Shown piece by piece: positions 54,719-63,346 of a stretch of DNA of 64,000 nucleotides; within the stretch, counting starts at the first letter, position 1, and every line of letters starts with the position of its first letter. Source of the stretch: Kaistia sp. 32K. GTDB taxonomy: Bacteria; Pseudomonadota; Alphaproteobacteria; Rhizobiales; Kaistiaceae. The DNA is taken from contig NZ_AP024269.1 in assembly GCF_016629525.1 (NCBI RefSeq), forward strand, positions 1,302,001 to 1,366,000, in the 5' to 3' direction. A program made the translations under genes and the position numbers. A model generated the notes under the pieces. It made no database searches and was not told the DNA's origin. It saw only the letters and a program-made list of their open reading frames with translations.

Positions 54719-57262
54719 GTGTCCTTGCTCGCGGTTTTTCTGCACGGCCTTGCCGGAGCCTCCTTCCTGCCGAACCAGTTCGGATCCGCCGACCGGAACG
54801 GCGGCCCGCGCTCGATCTGGCGTGTCGACGGCACCACCGGCCAGGTCGCGCTCTTCGCCAATATCGGCGATATCAGGGGCAACGCGGCGGCGTCGCTCGG
54901 CGGGCTCGCCTTCGACCCTGAGAGCCAGCAGATCTTCGTCGCCGACCGGGCGACCGGCCTGATCCACCGGCTCGGGCTCGATGGCGCGGATCGCGGCAGC
55001 TACGACCACGGCGTCGACGGCCGCGCCAAGAACGGCCTGCCCGAGGCGCCGCTAACGCCGGTCAACGTCGACATCGCCACCCAGACCTTCGACACGGAGC
55101 AGCCGGCGACCTGGGGTTTCGCCGATCCGGAGCGGCTGGTGTTCGCGCTCGCGGTCCGCAATGGCCGCCTGTTCTATTCGGTCGCCGCCGGGCCGGAGAT
55201 CTGGTCGGTCGGCATCCAGCCGGACGGCTCTTTCGCCGGCGACGCGCGGTTCGAGACCGCCGTTCCGGCGCTCGACCCCGGCATGGAGGTGGCCTCGATC
55301 GCCTTCGACAATCGCGGCCTGCTCTACGCGGCCGAGCGGGCGCCGCCCACCGGCGCCTATGATTTCCGCAATGTGGCGGAGGGCGGCAGCAGCCGCGTCC
55401 TGCGCTTCCGTCCGAAGCCGCGGCCGGATTCCGAGCCCGGCCTCTGGACGCCCGTCCCGCAGGAATATGCGATCGGCCTGCTGCCCGATTACCAGAACGC
55501 CAATGGCGGCGTGGCGCTCGGCCGGGGCTATGATGCAAATGGCCGGATGCAGCCGAATGCCTGCGCCGTGACGCTCTGGTCGACCGGCGAGCAGCTTCTC
55601 GGCGACGTGCCGTCCGCCGGGACGGTCGATGGCCTGCAGGGCAACGACACCCAGCTCGTCCTCCCCGCCAATGCGCCGCCGAATTCGAGCTGGTTCGTCG
55701 ATTATGACGACCGGCCGGGCGACAGCGCGGTCGCCGGCCATATGGGGGCGATCGCCACGCTTCCCTGCGTCGCGCCCCGCCGCGCCGCCGCGCCGCCACC
55801 ACCCCCGCCGCCGCGCTTTTCCGAACCGCTGCCGCCGCCGCCGCCAATCCTCGGCTGTCCGGTCGGCACCTTCCTCGTCGGCGACGCCTGCCTGCTGCCG
55901 CCGCGCTGCCCGCCCGGCACCCGATTCCGCGATGGCTATTGCATCGCCCTCGGCTGCCCGCCGGACATGATCCGCATCAACGGCGCGTGCCTGCCGCCGC
56001 CGATCGTCTGCGACCGCTACGAGACCTTCGTTGACGGCCGCTGCATTCCCTGGCGCTGCCCGCCCGATCTGGTGCGGCTGCCGAACGGCTATTGCGGCTG
56101 TCCGCGCGACGCGATCTATGTCCGCGGCCAGTGCATCCCGCCGCGCTGCCCGCCGGACCTGTTCGTGACCCCGGACGGCCGTTGCGTTCCGCCGCAAGGG
56201 TGCCGTCCGCCGATGCTGCGCGACGACCGTGGCCGCTGCGTCCCGCCGCAGGGTTGCCGCCCGCCGCTGGTGCGCGACAACAACGGTCGCTGCGTGCCGC
56301 CGCAGGGCGAGTGCCGTCCGCCGCTGGTGCGGGACAACAACGGCCGCTGCGTGCCGCCGCAGGGCGAGTGCCGCCCGCCGCTGGTGCGGGACAACAACGG
56401 CCGATGTGTGCCGCCACAGGGCGAGTGCCGCCCGCCGCTGGTCCGCGATAACAACGGCCGCTGTATCCCGCCGCAGGGCGGTCGGCCCTGTCCGCGTGGT
56501 CAGGTGAGGGACGATAACGGCCGTTGCCGCCCTGTCCCGGTCCAGGAATGCCCGGACGGCCAGATCCGGCGCGGCGGTCGTTGCCTGCCGGTCGTCGTTC
56601 CGCCGGTCGTCACTCCTCCCGTCAATCCGGGGCCCGGCACGCCGGAGTGCCGCCGGGGCCAGCGCCTCGTCGATGGCGTCTGCGTCGACGCCCGCCGGCC
56701 GCAGCGCAATTGCCCGGATGGCACGATCCTGCGCGGCGGCCGCTGCGTGCCGGCCGAGGCGACGCAGCCCGGGCGGCCGAACCGCCCGGCGCCAGTCGAG
56801 TGCGGCCCGGACCAGCGCCTGCGCGGCGGTCGCTGCGTCGACCTCAGCCCGCAGCGCCAGCCGCCGCCGAAGCCGGGCGCGGAGCCCAAGGCGCCCGAAT
56901 GCCCGGATGGCACCCGGCTGCGTCGGGGCCGCTGCGTGCCGGCCGAGGCGGCGCAGCCCGCACAGCCGAACCGTCCGGCGCCCGTCGAGTGCGGGCCGGG
57001 CCAGCGCCTGCGCCGTGGACAATGCGTCGATGCCCAGCAGCCATCGCCGCCGCGCCAGCCGGCGCCGGAGCGCCAGCCGCAGCCGCAGCGCCAGACACAG
57101 CCGGAGCGAAAAGCGCCGGAATGTCCGGAGGGCACGGTGCTCAGGCGTGGCCAGTGCGTGAAGGTGCAGCCGCAGAACGACGGCGACGCGACGCCGCGCC
57201 TGCCGCCCCGGATCCGCGATCAGCTGGAGCGGTTGCAGCAGCAACAGCCACCGCAGCAGTAG
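54719..57262 (+). CDS. Large secreted-like protein: beta-propeller-type N-domain plus ~20 Cys-Pro-rich modules
   Basis: About 848 residues from a GTG; the frame is open back to 54572, and the start is uncertain because no ribosome site is seen and the hydrophobic N-terminus (SLLAVFLHGLAGASF) is a weak signal peptide. Residues ~15-350 look like repeated beta-blades (GGLAFDPESQQIFVADRATG; IAFDNRGLLYAAERAPP). A poly-Pro hinge (~358-378) follows. The rest has about 20 modules of Cys-x10/11-Cys (CPPGTRFRDGYC, CRPPLVRDNNGRC), with Pro/Gln/Arg linkers, giving about 40 Cys. Family not named; similar proteins in Hyphomicrobiales carry only vague labels. Surface or spore-coat-like role is speculation. 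Confidence 0.8.
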   Translation: MSLLAVFLHGLAGASFLPNQFGSADRNGGPRSIWRVDGTTGQVALFANIGDIRGNAAASLGGLAFDPESQQIFVADRATGLIHRLGLDGADRGSYDHGVDGRAKNGLPEAPLTPVNVDIATQTFDTEQPATWGFADPERLVFALAVRNGRLFYSVAAGPEIWSVGIQPDGSFAGDARFETAVPALDPGMEVASIAFDNRGLLYAAERAPPTGAYDFRNVAEGGSSRVLRFRPKPRPDSEPGLWTPVPQEYAIGLLPDYQNANGGVALGRGYDANGRMQPNACAVTLWSTGEQLLGDVPSAGTVDGLQGNDTQLVLPANAPPNSSWFVDYDDRPGDSAVAGHMGAIATLPCVAPRRAAAPPPPPPPRFSEPLPPPPPILGCPVGTFLVGDACLLPPRCPPGTRFRDGYCIALGCPPDMIRINGACLPPPIVCDRYETFVDGRCIPWRCPPDLVRLPNGYCGCPRDAIYVRGQCIPPRCPPDLFVTPDGRCVPPQGCRPPMLRDDRGRCVPPQGCRPPLVRDNNGRCVPPQGECRPPLVRDNNGRCVPPQGECRPPLVRDNNGRCVPPQGECRPPLVRDNNGRCIPPQGGRPCPRGQVRDDNGRCRPVPVQECPDGQIRRGGRCLPVVVPPVVTPPVNPGPGTPECRRGQRLVDGVCVDARRPQRNCPDGTILRGGRCVPAEATQPGRPNRPAPVECGPDQRLRGGRCVDLSPQRQPPPKPGAEPKAPECPDGTRLRRGRCVPAEAAQPAQPNRPAPVECGPGQRLRRGQCVDAQQPSPPRQPAPERQPQPQRQTQPERKAPECPEGTVLRRGQCVKVQPQNDGDATPRLPPRIRDQLERLQQQQPPQQ
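56198..56479 (+). repeat. 57-bp in-frame tandem repeat within the Cys-rich gene
   Basis: Units start at 56198 (54-bp variant), 56252, 56309, 56366 and 56423. Each encodes E/G-CRPPLVRDNNGRCVPPQG, 19 residues with two Cys. High nucleotide identity between the last three units indicates recent duplication, so copy number may vary between strains. Confidence 0.9.
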
Positions 57263-57285
57263 CGCGCGGCGAGACGAGCGATGGC

Positions 57286-57301
57286 GGCGGGATTTCCCGC
57301 C
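57286..57301. terminator. Hairpin between convergent Cys-rich gene and mutY
   Basis: GGCGGGA-tt-TCCCGCC followed on the + strand by GTCATTTCC. It is in the 40-base gap between convergent genes and could serve as a short bidirectional terminator; the T-tract is weak. Confidence 0.45.
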
Positions 57302-57302
57302 G

Positions 57303-58406
57303 TCATTTCCGTTTGCGCGTCGCTCCGGGGGCAGCCGCCTCGATCGCCTTCTTCATCACGCTCGGCAACGCCTCGTGCGGCAACTCGGTGGCGCTCGCCC
57401 ACCAGGCATCGGCCGGCGCCGGATGCGCCTCCGGCAGGCGGACATGCCAGATGTCGAGCGTCAGGCGGAAATGGGTGAAGACATGCACGACGGGCGCGGT
57501 GACGCGCTGCCAGTCGGCCGGGAAGGGGGCGGCGCCCGGACCCGGCGCTGGTGCGGGGCCGGGGATCCAGTCGGAGCCCGGCACCTCGGTCATGCCGCCG
57601 AGCAGGCCGCGCTCGGCGCGCTTGCGAAGCAGAATCGCGCCGTCCGAGCGGATGGCGACGAAGGCGGCGCCGGCGCGCTCGGGCCGGTCTGTTTTCGCGG
57701 CCTTGCGGGGATAGAGCTCCTCGGTGCCGCGCGCATGAGCCGTGCAGGATTTTTCCCACGGGCAGAGCGAGCAGGCCGGCCGCTTTGGCGTGCAGAGCGT
57801 CGCGCCGAGATCCATCATCGCCTGCGCATAGTCGCCGGCGCGCTTCGCGGGCGTCAGCCGCGCCTGCAACTCGGCGATCTCCTTCTTGGCGGCGGGAAGC
57901 GGCGTCTCGACCGCGAAGATCCGCGACAGCACCCGCTCGACATTGCCGTCGACCACCGCCGCCGGCTCGTCATGCGCGATCGCGGCAATCGCCGCCGAGG
58001 TATAGGCGCCGATCCCGGGCAGTTCGCGCAGGCCCGCGGCCGTGTCTGGAAAACGGCCACCATGCTCGCGCACGACCGTGTCGGCGCAGGCCTTCAGATT
58101 GCGGGCGCGCGAATAATAGCCGAGCCCGGCCCAGGCCTTCATGACGTCCTCGTTCGAGGCCGCGGCGAGGTCGGCGACCGAAGGCCAGCGCGCCAGGAAG
58201 TCCTCGAAATACGGCTTCACCGTCGTCACATTGGTCTGCTGCAGCATGATCTCGGAGAGCCAGACCCGGTAGGGATCGGGCTTCACGCCGGCGCGGCGCT
58301 CGGCCGGCGGCGTCCGCCAGGGGAGCCGGCGGGCGTGACGGTCGTACCAGGCGAGAAGGTCGGCGGCGCGGGGCGGCGGGGGGCTCGGAATCATGGCGGC
58401 GATCAT
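57303..58406 (-). CDS. mutY: A/G-specific adenine glycosylase
   Basis: 367 residues. Removes adenine mispaired with 8-oxoguanine. Helix-hairpin-helix glycosylase domain with LPWR, SEIMLQQTNVTTVKPYF (catalytic Glu), LPGIGAYTSAAIAAIA, and catalytic Asp in VVDGNVERVLSR. The 4Fe-4S loop reads CTPKRPACSLCPWEKSC (C-x6-C-x2-C-x5-C). A C-terminal NUDIX-like domain recognises 8-oxoG. Start at 58406 or 58394 (no clear ribosome site). Confidence 0.96.
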   Translation of the reverse strand: MIAAMIPSPPPPRAADLLAWYDRHARRLPWRTPPAERRAGVKPDPYRVWLSEIMLQQTNVTTVKPYFEDFLARWPSVADLAAASNEDVMKAWAGLGYYSRARNLKACADTVVREHGGRFPDTAAGLRELPGIGAYTSAAIAAIAHDEPAAVVDGNVERVLSRIFAVETPLPAAKKEIAELQARLTPAKRAGDYAQAMMDLGATLCTPKRPACSLCPWEKSCTAHARGTEELYPRKAAKTDRPERAGAAFVAIRSDGAILLRKRAERGLLGGMTEVPGSDWIPGPAPAPGPGAAPFPADWQRVTAPVVHVFTHFRLTLDIWHVRLPEAHPAPADAWWASATELPHEALPSVMKKAIEAAAPGATRKRK

Positions 58407-58633
58407 GCTGGAAATAGCCCGAACGCGCCAGCAGTCGGGAAAAACCTGAGCGGCCAATGAGCCCGCCGGATTTTTCGGCCGAAGCCATTCCATGCTAGCT
58501 TGCCGCCGGCCAATCGGCGCGTCGGGTGCCGATGGCGTCTTCCAGCGCGGCATCAATTCAGGGGGCGTGCCGCATCCTTATCGTGGTCAGGCAAGGCCCG
58601 CGCGGGCGCCTGTCCCGGGAGCAGGAGCAGGGC

Positions 58634-59596
58634 ATGAGCGATGCGACCGGCTATGACGTCAGTTCCGGGTTCCTGGCGGTGATGCCGCCGACTTCCGATG
58701 CGACGGGCCAGGAGACGGCCGTTTCCCCCCGCGTCGACGCGTTCTTCGAGCGGGAGACGGGCAGCGTCCAGTATGTGCTGACCGACCCCGCCACAGGGCA
58801 TTGCGCGCTGATCGATCCCGTCCTCGACTATGACGAGAAATCGGCGACCACCTCGACGAAATCGGCGGATGCGCTGCTCGCCTTCGTCGAGCGGGAGAAG
58901 CTCCGCGTCGAATGGATCCTCGACACCCATCCGCATGCCGATCATCTGTCGGCGGCGAGCTATCTGAAGGAGCGCACCGGCGCTGCCATGGCGATCGGCG
59001 CGCAGGTGACGGATGTGCAGCGGCTCTGGAAGACGCTCTACAACCTGCCGTCCTTCCCGGATGACGGCTCGCAATGGGATCGCCTGTTCGCCGATGGCGA
59101 CCGGTTTCGCCTCGGCGAGATGGAGGTCGAGGTGCTGTTCTCGCCCGGCCACACGCTCGCCTCCGTCACCTATGTCGCGGGCGACGCGGCCTTCGTTCAC
59201 GACACACTGCTGATGCCGGATTTCGGCACGGCGCGCTGCGATTTCCCCGGTGGCGACGCGCATGCGATGTGGCGGACGATCCAGCGCATCCTGTCGCTGC
59301 CGGACAATACGCGCCTCTTCACTGGCCATGACTACATGCCGAACGGCCGCGCGCCGGCCTGGGAAAGCACGGTGGCGCGGCAGAAAGCCGAGAATGTCCA
59401 TCTCGCCAAGGCGGCGAGCGAGGCCGAGTTCGTAGCGCTTCGCCGGGCGCGCGACGCGACGCTGCCGATGCCGAAGCTGATCCTGCATGCGCTGCAGGTG
59501 AACCTCGCCGGCGGCCGGCTGCCGCCGCCCGAAAGCGACGGCCGGCGCTATCTGAAGATCCCGCTCAACGCACTGGGCCCGGCTTCGCAGGGCTGA
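58634..59596 (+). CDS. MBL-fold hydrolase, persulfide/sulfur dioxygenase-like
   Basis: 320 residues. Metal motif THPHADHLSAASYL (HxHxDH), His in FSPGHTLASVTY, Asp in VHDTLLMPDFGTARCDFPGG, and His in TGHDYMP match the ETHE1/Blh subgroup that oxidises glutathione persulfide with one iron; ALIDPVLDYDEKS is also typical. GGAGCAGG precedes the ATG. No rhodanese or sulfide oxidoreductase gene is adjacent. Its 3' end overlaps the ABC-F gene by 32 bases on opposite strands. Confidence 0.88.
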   Translation: MSDATGYDVSSGFLAVMPPTSDATGQETAVSPRVDAFFERETGSVQYVLTDPATGHCALIDPVLDYDEKSATTSTKSADALLAFVEREKLRVEWILDTHPHADHLSAASYLKERTGAAMAIGAQVTDVQRLWKTLYNLPSFPDDGSQWDRLFADGDRFRLGEMEVEVLFSPGHTLASVTYVAGDAAFVHDTLLMPDFGTARCDFPGGDAHAMWRTIQRILSLPDNTRLFTGHDYMPNGRAPAWESTVARQKAENVHLAKAASEAEFVALRRARDATLPMPKLILHALQVNLAGGRLPPPESDGRRYLKIPLNALGPASQG

Positions 59597-61202
59597 CCGT
59601 ATCGCGCGACAGGACGATGCGCCGCGTCACGCCGATCGCGGCGAGGAAATCCTCGTCGTGGCTGGTCACCAGCAGCGCGCCGTCGAAATCCCGGAGCGCC
59701 GCCTCGATCGCTGCGATCGAATCGAGGTCGAGATGGTTGGTCGGCTCGTCGAGGATGAGGAGGCCGGGCGGCGTCGCGCCGCCGAGCGCGCAGGCGAGGC
59801 CGGCCCTGAGCGTCTCGCCGCCGGAAAGCGCATGCACCGGCTTCAGCGCCGCCTGGTTGCGGAAAAGGAAGCGCGCGAGCATGGCGTGGGCGTGGTTGAG
59901 GCTGGCGTCAGGGTTCAGCCGGCGGAAGTTCTCGACGATCGATAGCGCGGGATCGAGAATGCCGACGCTCTGGTCGAGCCTCGCCGAGGCGACCGGGCGG
60001 AGCACGCGGCCCTCGGTCGGCTCGATGTCGCCGCTCGCGAGCCGGAGCAGCGTCGACTTGCCGGCGCCGTTCGGGCCGGTCAGCGCGATCCGTTCCGGCC
60101 CGGTCAGGGTGAGGCTGAAATCGGCGATGACGGGCGGTTCACCCGGATAGGCGAAGCCCGCCCGCTCGACGGCGAGCACGACGCGGCTCGCCGGCAGGCC
60201 GGTCGAAGGCAGCGCGATCCCCAGCGTCTCCACCCGCTCCACCTCGGCCTCGGCGCTGGCGAGCGTCTCGGAGACGGCCAGGCGCTGGCGCTCGGCGCGC
60301 TGGCCGATCGCGCCCTTCGTGCGCTCGCTGCGATCGCGCTTGGCGTCGACCAGGATCCGCGCCTGGTCGCCCTTGGCGCGGCTTCGTGCGCCCGCGCCGT
60401 CGCGTTTCTGCTGGCGCTCGACCGCCGCCTGGATGCGGCGCTCCGTGGCCTTGGCCTCGCTTTTGGCGAGATCGAGATCGCGCGCCGCCGTTGCCCGCTC
60501 GGCTGCCTTCCGTTCGGCATAGAGGTCGTAATTGCCGCCATAGACGCGCGCGCCGAGCGACGAGAGCTCGACGATGCGGTCCATGTCGCGCAGCAGCTCG
60601 CGGTCGTGGCTGACGACGATCGCGCCCTTCTTCCAGCTTGCGAGCAGGCGGGCGACGGCGGCGCGGCCGTCGGCGTCGAGATTGTTGGTCGGCTCGTCGA
60701 GCAGCAGTATGTCGGGATCGGCAAGGAGCAGGGCTGCGAGCCCGAGCCGCGTGCGCTGGCCACCGCTGAGGCTCGCCATTTCGCGCGCCGGATCGAGGCC
60801 GGGAAGGTCGACGGCGGCGAGCGCGTCGGCAAGCCGGGATTCCAGCGTCCAGTCGGCCTCCGCCGCGTCTTCGGCCGAGCCGAAGCCGCGCTCCATGCGG
60901 TCGAGCCGGGCGAGATCGTCGGCGATGCCGAGCGCGCCGGCGACCGTCTGGCCCGCGGTCGCGCGCAAATCCTGCCGCAGCATGGCGATGCGACCGACGC
61001 GGTCGACCGAGCCCTGCGCCGGCGGCATCTCGCCGGCGAGGATCTTCAGGAGCGTCGACTTGCCGATGCCGTTGCGGCCGACAAGGCCGGTGCGCTCGGG
61101 GCCGAAGGCGAGATCGATGCGGTCGAGGAGGGGGCGTCCGTCTGGCGTCGTGAAGGAGACGTCATTCAGGGCCACGAGCGGCGTGGCGGAACGAAGAGAC
61201 AT
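59565..61202 (-). CDS. ABC-F family ATPase
   Basis: 545 residues with two ABC domains and no membrane part. Walker A GRNGIGKSTLLK and GPNGAGKSTLLR; signatures LSGGQRTRLG and LSGGETLRAG; Walker B LLLDEPTNNLD and LILDEPTNHLD; an intervening Lys/Arg/Glu-rich linker (about 225-310) of the type that reaches the ribosomal P/E site. ABC-F proteins act on translation, some as antibiotic ribosome protection. Its closest type cannot be named. A 9-codon leader ORF precedes it by 66 bases, and no good ribosome site is seen at its own ATG. Confidence 0.93.
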   Translation of the reverse strand: MSLRSATPLVALNDVSFTTPDGRPLLDRIDLAFGPERTGLVGRNGIGKSTLLKILAGEMPPAQGSVDRVGRIAMLRQDLRATAGQTVAGALGIADDLARLDRMERGFGSAEDAAEADWTLESRLADALAAVDLPGLDPAREMASLSGGQRTRLGLAALLLADPDILLLDEPTNNLDADGRAAVARLLASWKKGAIVVSHDRELLRDMDRIVELSSLGARVYGGNYDLYAERKAAERATAARDLDLAKSEAKATERRIQAAVERQQKRDGAGARSRAKGDQARILVDAKRDRSERTKGAIGQRAERQRLAVSETLASAEAEVERVETLGIALPSTGLPASRVVLAVERAGFAYPGEPPVIADFSLTLTGPERIALTGPNGAGKSTLLRLASGDIEPTEGRVLRPVASARLDQSVGILDPALSIVENFRRLNPDASLNHAHAMLARFLFRNQAALKPVHALSGGETLRAGLACALGGATPPGLLILDEPTNHLDLDSIAAIEAALRDFDGALLVTSHDEDFLAAIGVTRRIVLSRDTVSPAKPGPVR

Positions 61203-61268
61203 GGCAATACCGGAAGATGGAGCTTGCGCTGGGCCTTGGGCCTTGCGCCGGAACAGGCGGGCACGGCG

Positions 61269-61298
61269 TTACGCCGTCGCGGTGGCCTGATGCTTCAT
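61269..61298 (-). CDS. Nine-codon leader ORF upstream of the ABC-F gene
   Basis: ATG at 61298 with GGGAG about 10 bases upstream; encodes MKHQATATA then TAA. The stop codon forms the loop of a hairpin (ACGGCG-TAA-CGCCGT). Between it and the ABC-F ATG are repeated GCGCAAG and GGCCCAAGGCCC words able to form alternative stems. The arrangement resembles ribosome-stalling leaders that control ABC-F genes; expression is unproven. Confidence 0.45.
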   Translation of the reverse strand: MKHQATATA

Positions 61299-61442
61299 CG
61301 TCTGGGTACTCCCTTCATTCGGATGGCCGCAACATAATGGCTCGCCGCCGGATGGCAAGTCCAAAAGACAAGTCCGAAAAGACCCTTCCTTGCCGCAGCA
61401 GTCGGTTCGCCTATTTCCCTTGGCATCAACCGAGGGTGGATT

Positions 61443-62258
61443 ATGGGCAGCGATATCGCGCGCTTCGTCGGCAATATCCCCGAGGATTACGACCGGGGCC
61501 TCGGGCCGGTGATCTTCGTCGATGCGGCCGAGGATCTCGCCCGGCGCGTCGAGAGCCGCAATCCGGCGCTGGTGCTGGAGATCGCGGCGGGAACCGGCAT
61601 CCTGACCCGGCGGCTGCGCGACGTGCTGCCGGTCAGCGTCCGCCTGACGGCGACCGATCTCAACGCGCCCATGCTCGAACTGGCGCAGTCGAAGTTCCGT
61701 CCCGGCGAGCCCGTCGAGTTCCAGACCGCCGACGCCATGGTGCTTCCGTTCCGGGATGCTTCGTTCGACGTGGTCGTCTGCCAGTTCGGCATGATGTTCT
61801 TTCCCGACAAGGATCGTTGCAACCGCGAGGTTTTTCGCGTGATCGATCCCGGCGGGTACTATTTCTTCAACACCTGGGGATCGCATGCCGACAATCCCTA
61901 TGGCCGGATCGTGCACGAGACCATCGGCAGCTTCTTCCCGAAGGATCCGCCGCAGTTCTACCACGTGCCGTTTTCCGCTCATGAGGTCGAGCCGATCCGC
62001 ACCTCGCTCTCGGCGGCCGGCTTCACCGACATCGAGGTCACGGAAGTCCGCCGCCAGGGCGTCATTCCCGATGCGCATGCCTTTGCGCATGGGCTGGTCT
62101 ACGGCAACCCGGCGATCGCCGAGATCCGGGGGCGCGGCGGCGTCGATCCGGAGCGGCTGGTGGACGCGGTTGCCAAGGCACTCCGGGCCGAATTCGGCGC
62201 CGATCCCGGCCACATGCCCCTGAAATGGTTCGTCTTCCAGGCGCAGAAGGCGATCTAG
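61443..62258 (+). CDS. Class I SAM-dependent methyltransferase (UbiE/type 11)
   Basis: 271 residues. Motif I VLEIAAGTGILTRRL, acidic loop TATDLNAPMLELA, DAMVLPFRDASFDVVVCQFG and the post-motif RVIDPGGYYFFNTW define a methyltransferase_11/25 fold. Start MGSDIARFVG. Substrate unknown. The 120 bases upstream separate it from the ABC-F leader on the other strand, so a divergent promoter region lies there. Confidence 0.9.
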   Translation: MGSDIARFVGNIPEDYDRGLGPVIFVDAAEDLARRVESRNPALVLEIAAGTGILTRRLRDVLPVSVRLTATDLNAPMLELAQSKFRPGEPVEFQTADAMVLPFRDASFDVVVCQFGMMFFPDKDRCNREVFRVIDPGGYYFFNTWGSHADNPYGRIVHETIGSFFPKDPPQFYHVPFSAHEVEPIRTSLSAAGFTDIEVTEVRRQGVIPDAHAFAHGLVYGNPAIAEIRGRGGVDPERLVDAVAKALRAEFGADPGHMPLKWFVFQAQKAI

Positions 62259-62310
62259 AGCGTTTTCGAGCGAAGTGGATGCCGGTTCGCGTGAAGAAAA
62301 CGCGACCAGA
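62258..62310. repeat. Family D repeat, direct copy
   Basis: AGCGTTTTCGAGCGAAGTGG, ATGCCGGTTCGCGTGAAGAA and AACGCGACCAGA begin immediately at the stop codon of the methyltransferase gene and end at the LysR stop codon. It fills the convergent gap and may act as a terminator-like palindrome (CGTTTTC / GAAAACG arms). Confidence 0.8.
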
Positions 62311-63234
62311 CTAAGCGGTATCGTCCCAGGGCGGCGTCGGCAGGAAACGATCGAACAGGGCATCGAGGACGACGCGAAGCCGGAGCGGCATCGGCCGCTG
62401 CAGCGGCCAGACCGCGTGGATCGGCAGCGCGTCGCTGGTCATCTCCGGCAGCACCGTTTCCAGCACACCCGCGCGCAGCATCGGCGCGACGAGCCAGCGC
62501 GGCAGGCAGGCGATGCCGTGACCGGCGATCACCGCGTCGGCGATCGCATCGGCGCGGTCGAGCGCGAGGGGGCCGCCGACGGCCGCGACATGGCTCCTGC
62601 CCGCGGAATCGACCAGCCGCCAGGGCGTCGGCCGCGCCTGCCGGCGCTCGACGAGGCAATCATGGCCGGCGAGCTCCGCGAGCGTTCCGGGACGGCCGGC
62701 GCGGTCGAGATAGGCGGGGGATGCGCAGAGCTGCGTCGTCTGCGTGCCGAGCCGGCGGGCGGCAAGCCCCGCCACATCGTCGAGCGCGCCGATCCGTACC
62801 GCGAGATCGATCCCCTCCGTCGTCAGGTCGGCGCGCCGATTGGCGAAGGCGACGTCGAGGCGCAGGCGCGGATGGGCGCGGGCGATCTCGAGCAGGACGG
62901 GCAGCACCCATTGCCGGCCGAAGAGAACCGGAATCTCGATCCGCAGCGTCCCCGCCGCCGCGCTGGTGCGCTCGGCGAGGCTCGCCTCGGCGCTCTCCAG
63001 TTCGGCGAGCGCCTTGAGGCAGCTCTCGCGAAACCGGCTGCCCTCGTCGGTGAGGCTCAAGCTCCGGGTGGTGCGGTTGAACAGGCGCACGCCGAGCCGT
63101 GCCTCCAGACGGGCGATCGTCTTGCCGACCGCCGAGCGGCCGAGCCCAAGCCGCTCTCCGGCGCGGGTAAAACTGCCGGCGTCGGCGACTTCGACAAAGG
63201 TGGCGATGCCTTCGAGGCGGGCGAGGTCGATCAT
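62311..63234 (-). CDS. LysR family transcriptional regulator
   Basis: 307 residues. N-terminal winged helix IATFVEVADAGSFTRAGERL, SAVGKTIARLEARLGVRLFNR, then a periplasmic-binding-like effector domain with LRIEIPVLFGRQWVLP and VRIGALDDVAGLAARRLG. Member of the CrgA/DsdC-like subgroup that often controls a divergent oxidoreductase. Start MIDLARLEGI is where the domain starts. It is divergent from the SDR gene with a 112-base shared region, so it probably regulates it. Confidence 0.92.
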   Translation of the reverse strand: MIDLARLEGIATFVEVADAGSFTRAGERLGLGRSAVGKTIARLEARLGVRLFNRTTRSLSLTDEGSRFRESCLKALAELESAEASLAERTSAAAGTLRIEIPVLFGRQWVLPVLLEIARAHPRLRLDVAFANRRADLTTEGIDLAVRIGALDDVAGLAARRLGTQTTQLCASPAYLDRAGRPGTLAELAGHDCLVERRQARPTPWRLVDSAGRSHVAAVGGPLALDRADAIADAVIAGHGIACLPRWLVAPMLRAGVLETVLPEMTSDALPIHAVWPLQRPMPLRLRVVLDALFDRFLPTPPWDDTA

Positions 63235-63346
63235 AGTCGCATGATTGGGGAATTGGGGTCCCGAGTAAAGCGTCCGGTTCCCTGCATACGGTCCTTCATC
63301 GCGCGGATAGTCTAGTTGCCCGCATTCAGCAGCAAGGACGTTTCGC

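Noticed and set aside
56198..56479. Regular 57-bp repeats considered as a CRISPR array
   Set aside because: Repeats are head-to-tail without unique spacers and keep one reading frame in a large gene; no cas genes nearby.
55052..57244. 730-codon open frame on the - strand
   Set aside because: Antisense to the Cys-rich repeat gene. The + strand frame has ordered Cys modules and a poly-Pro hinge, while the - frame is Ala/Arg-rich and only repeats because the DNA repeats.
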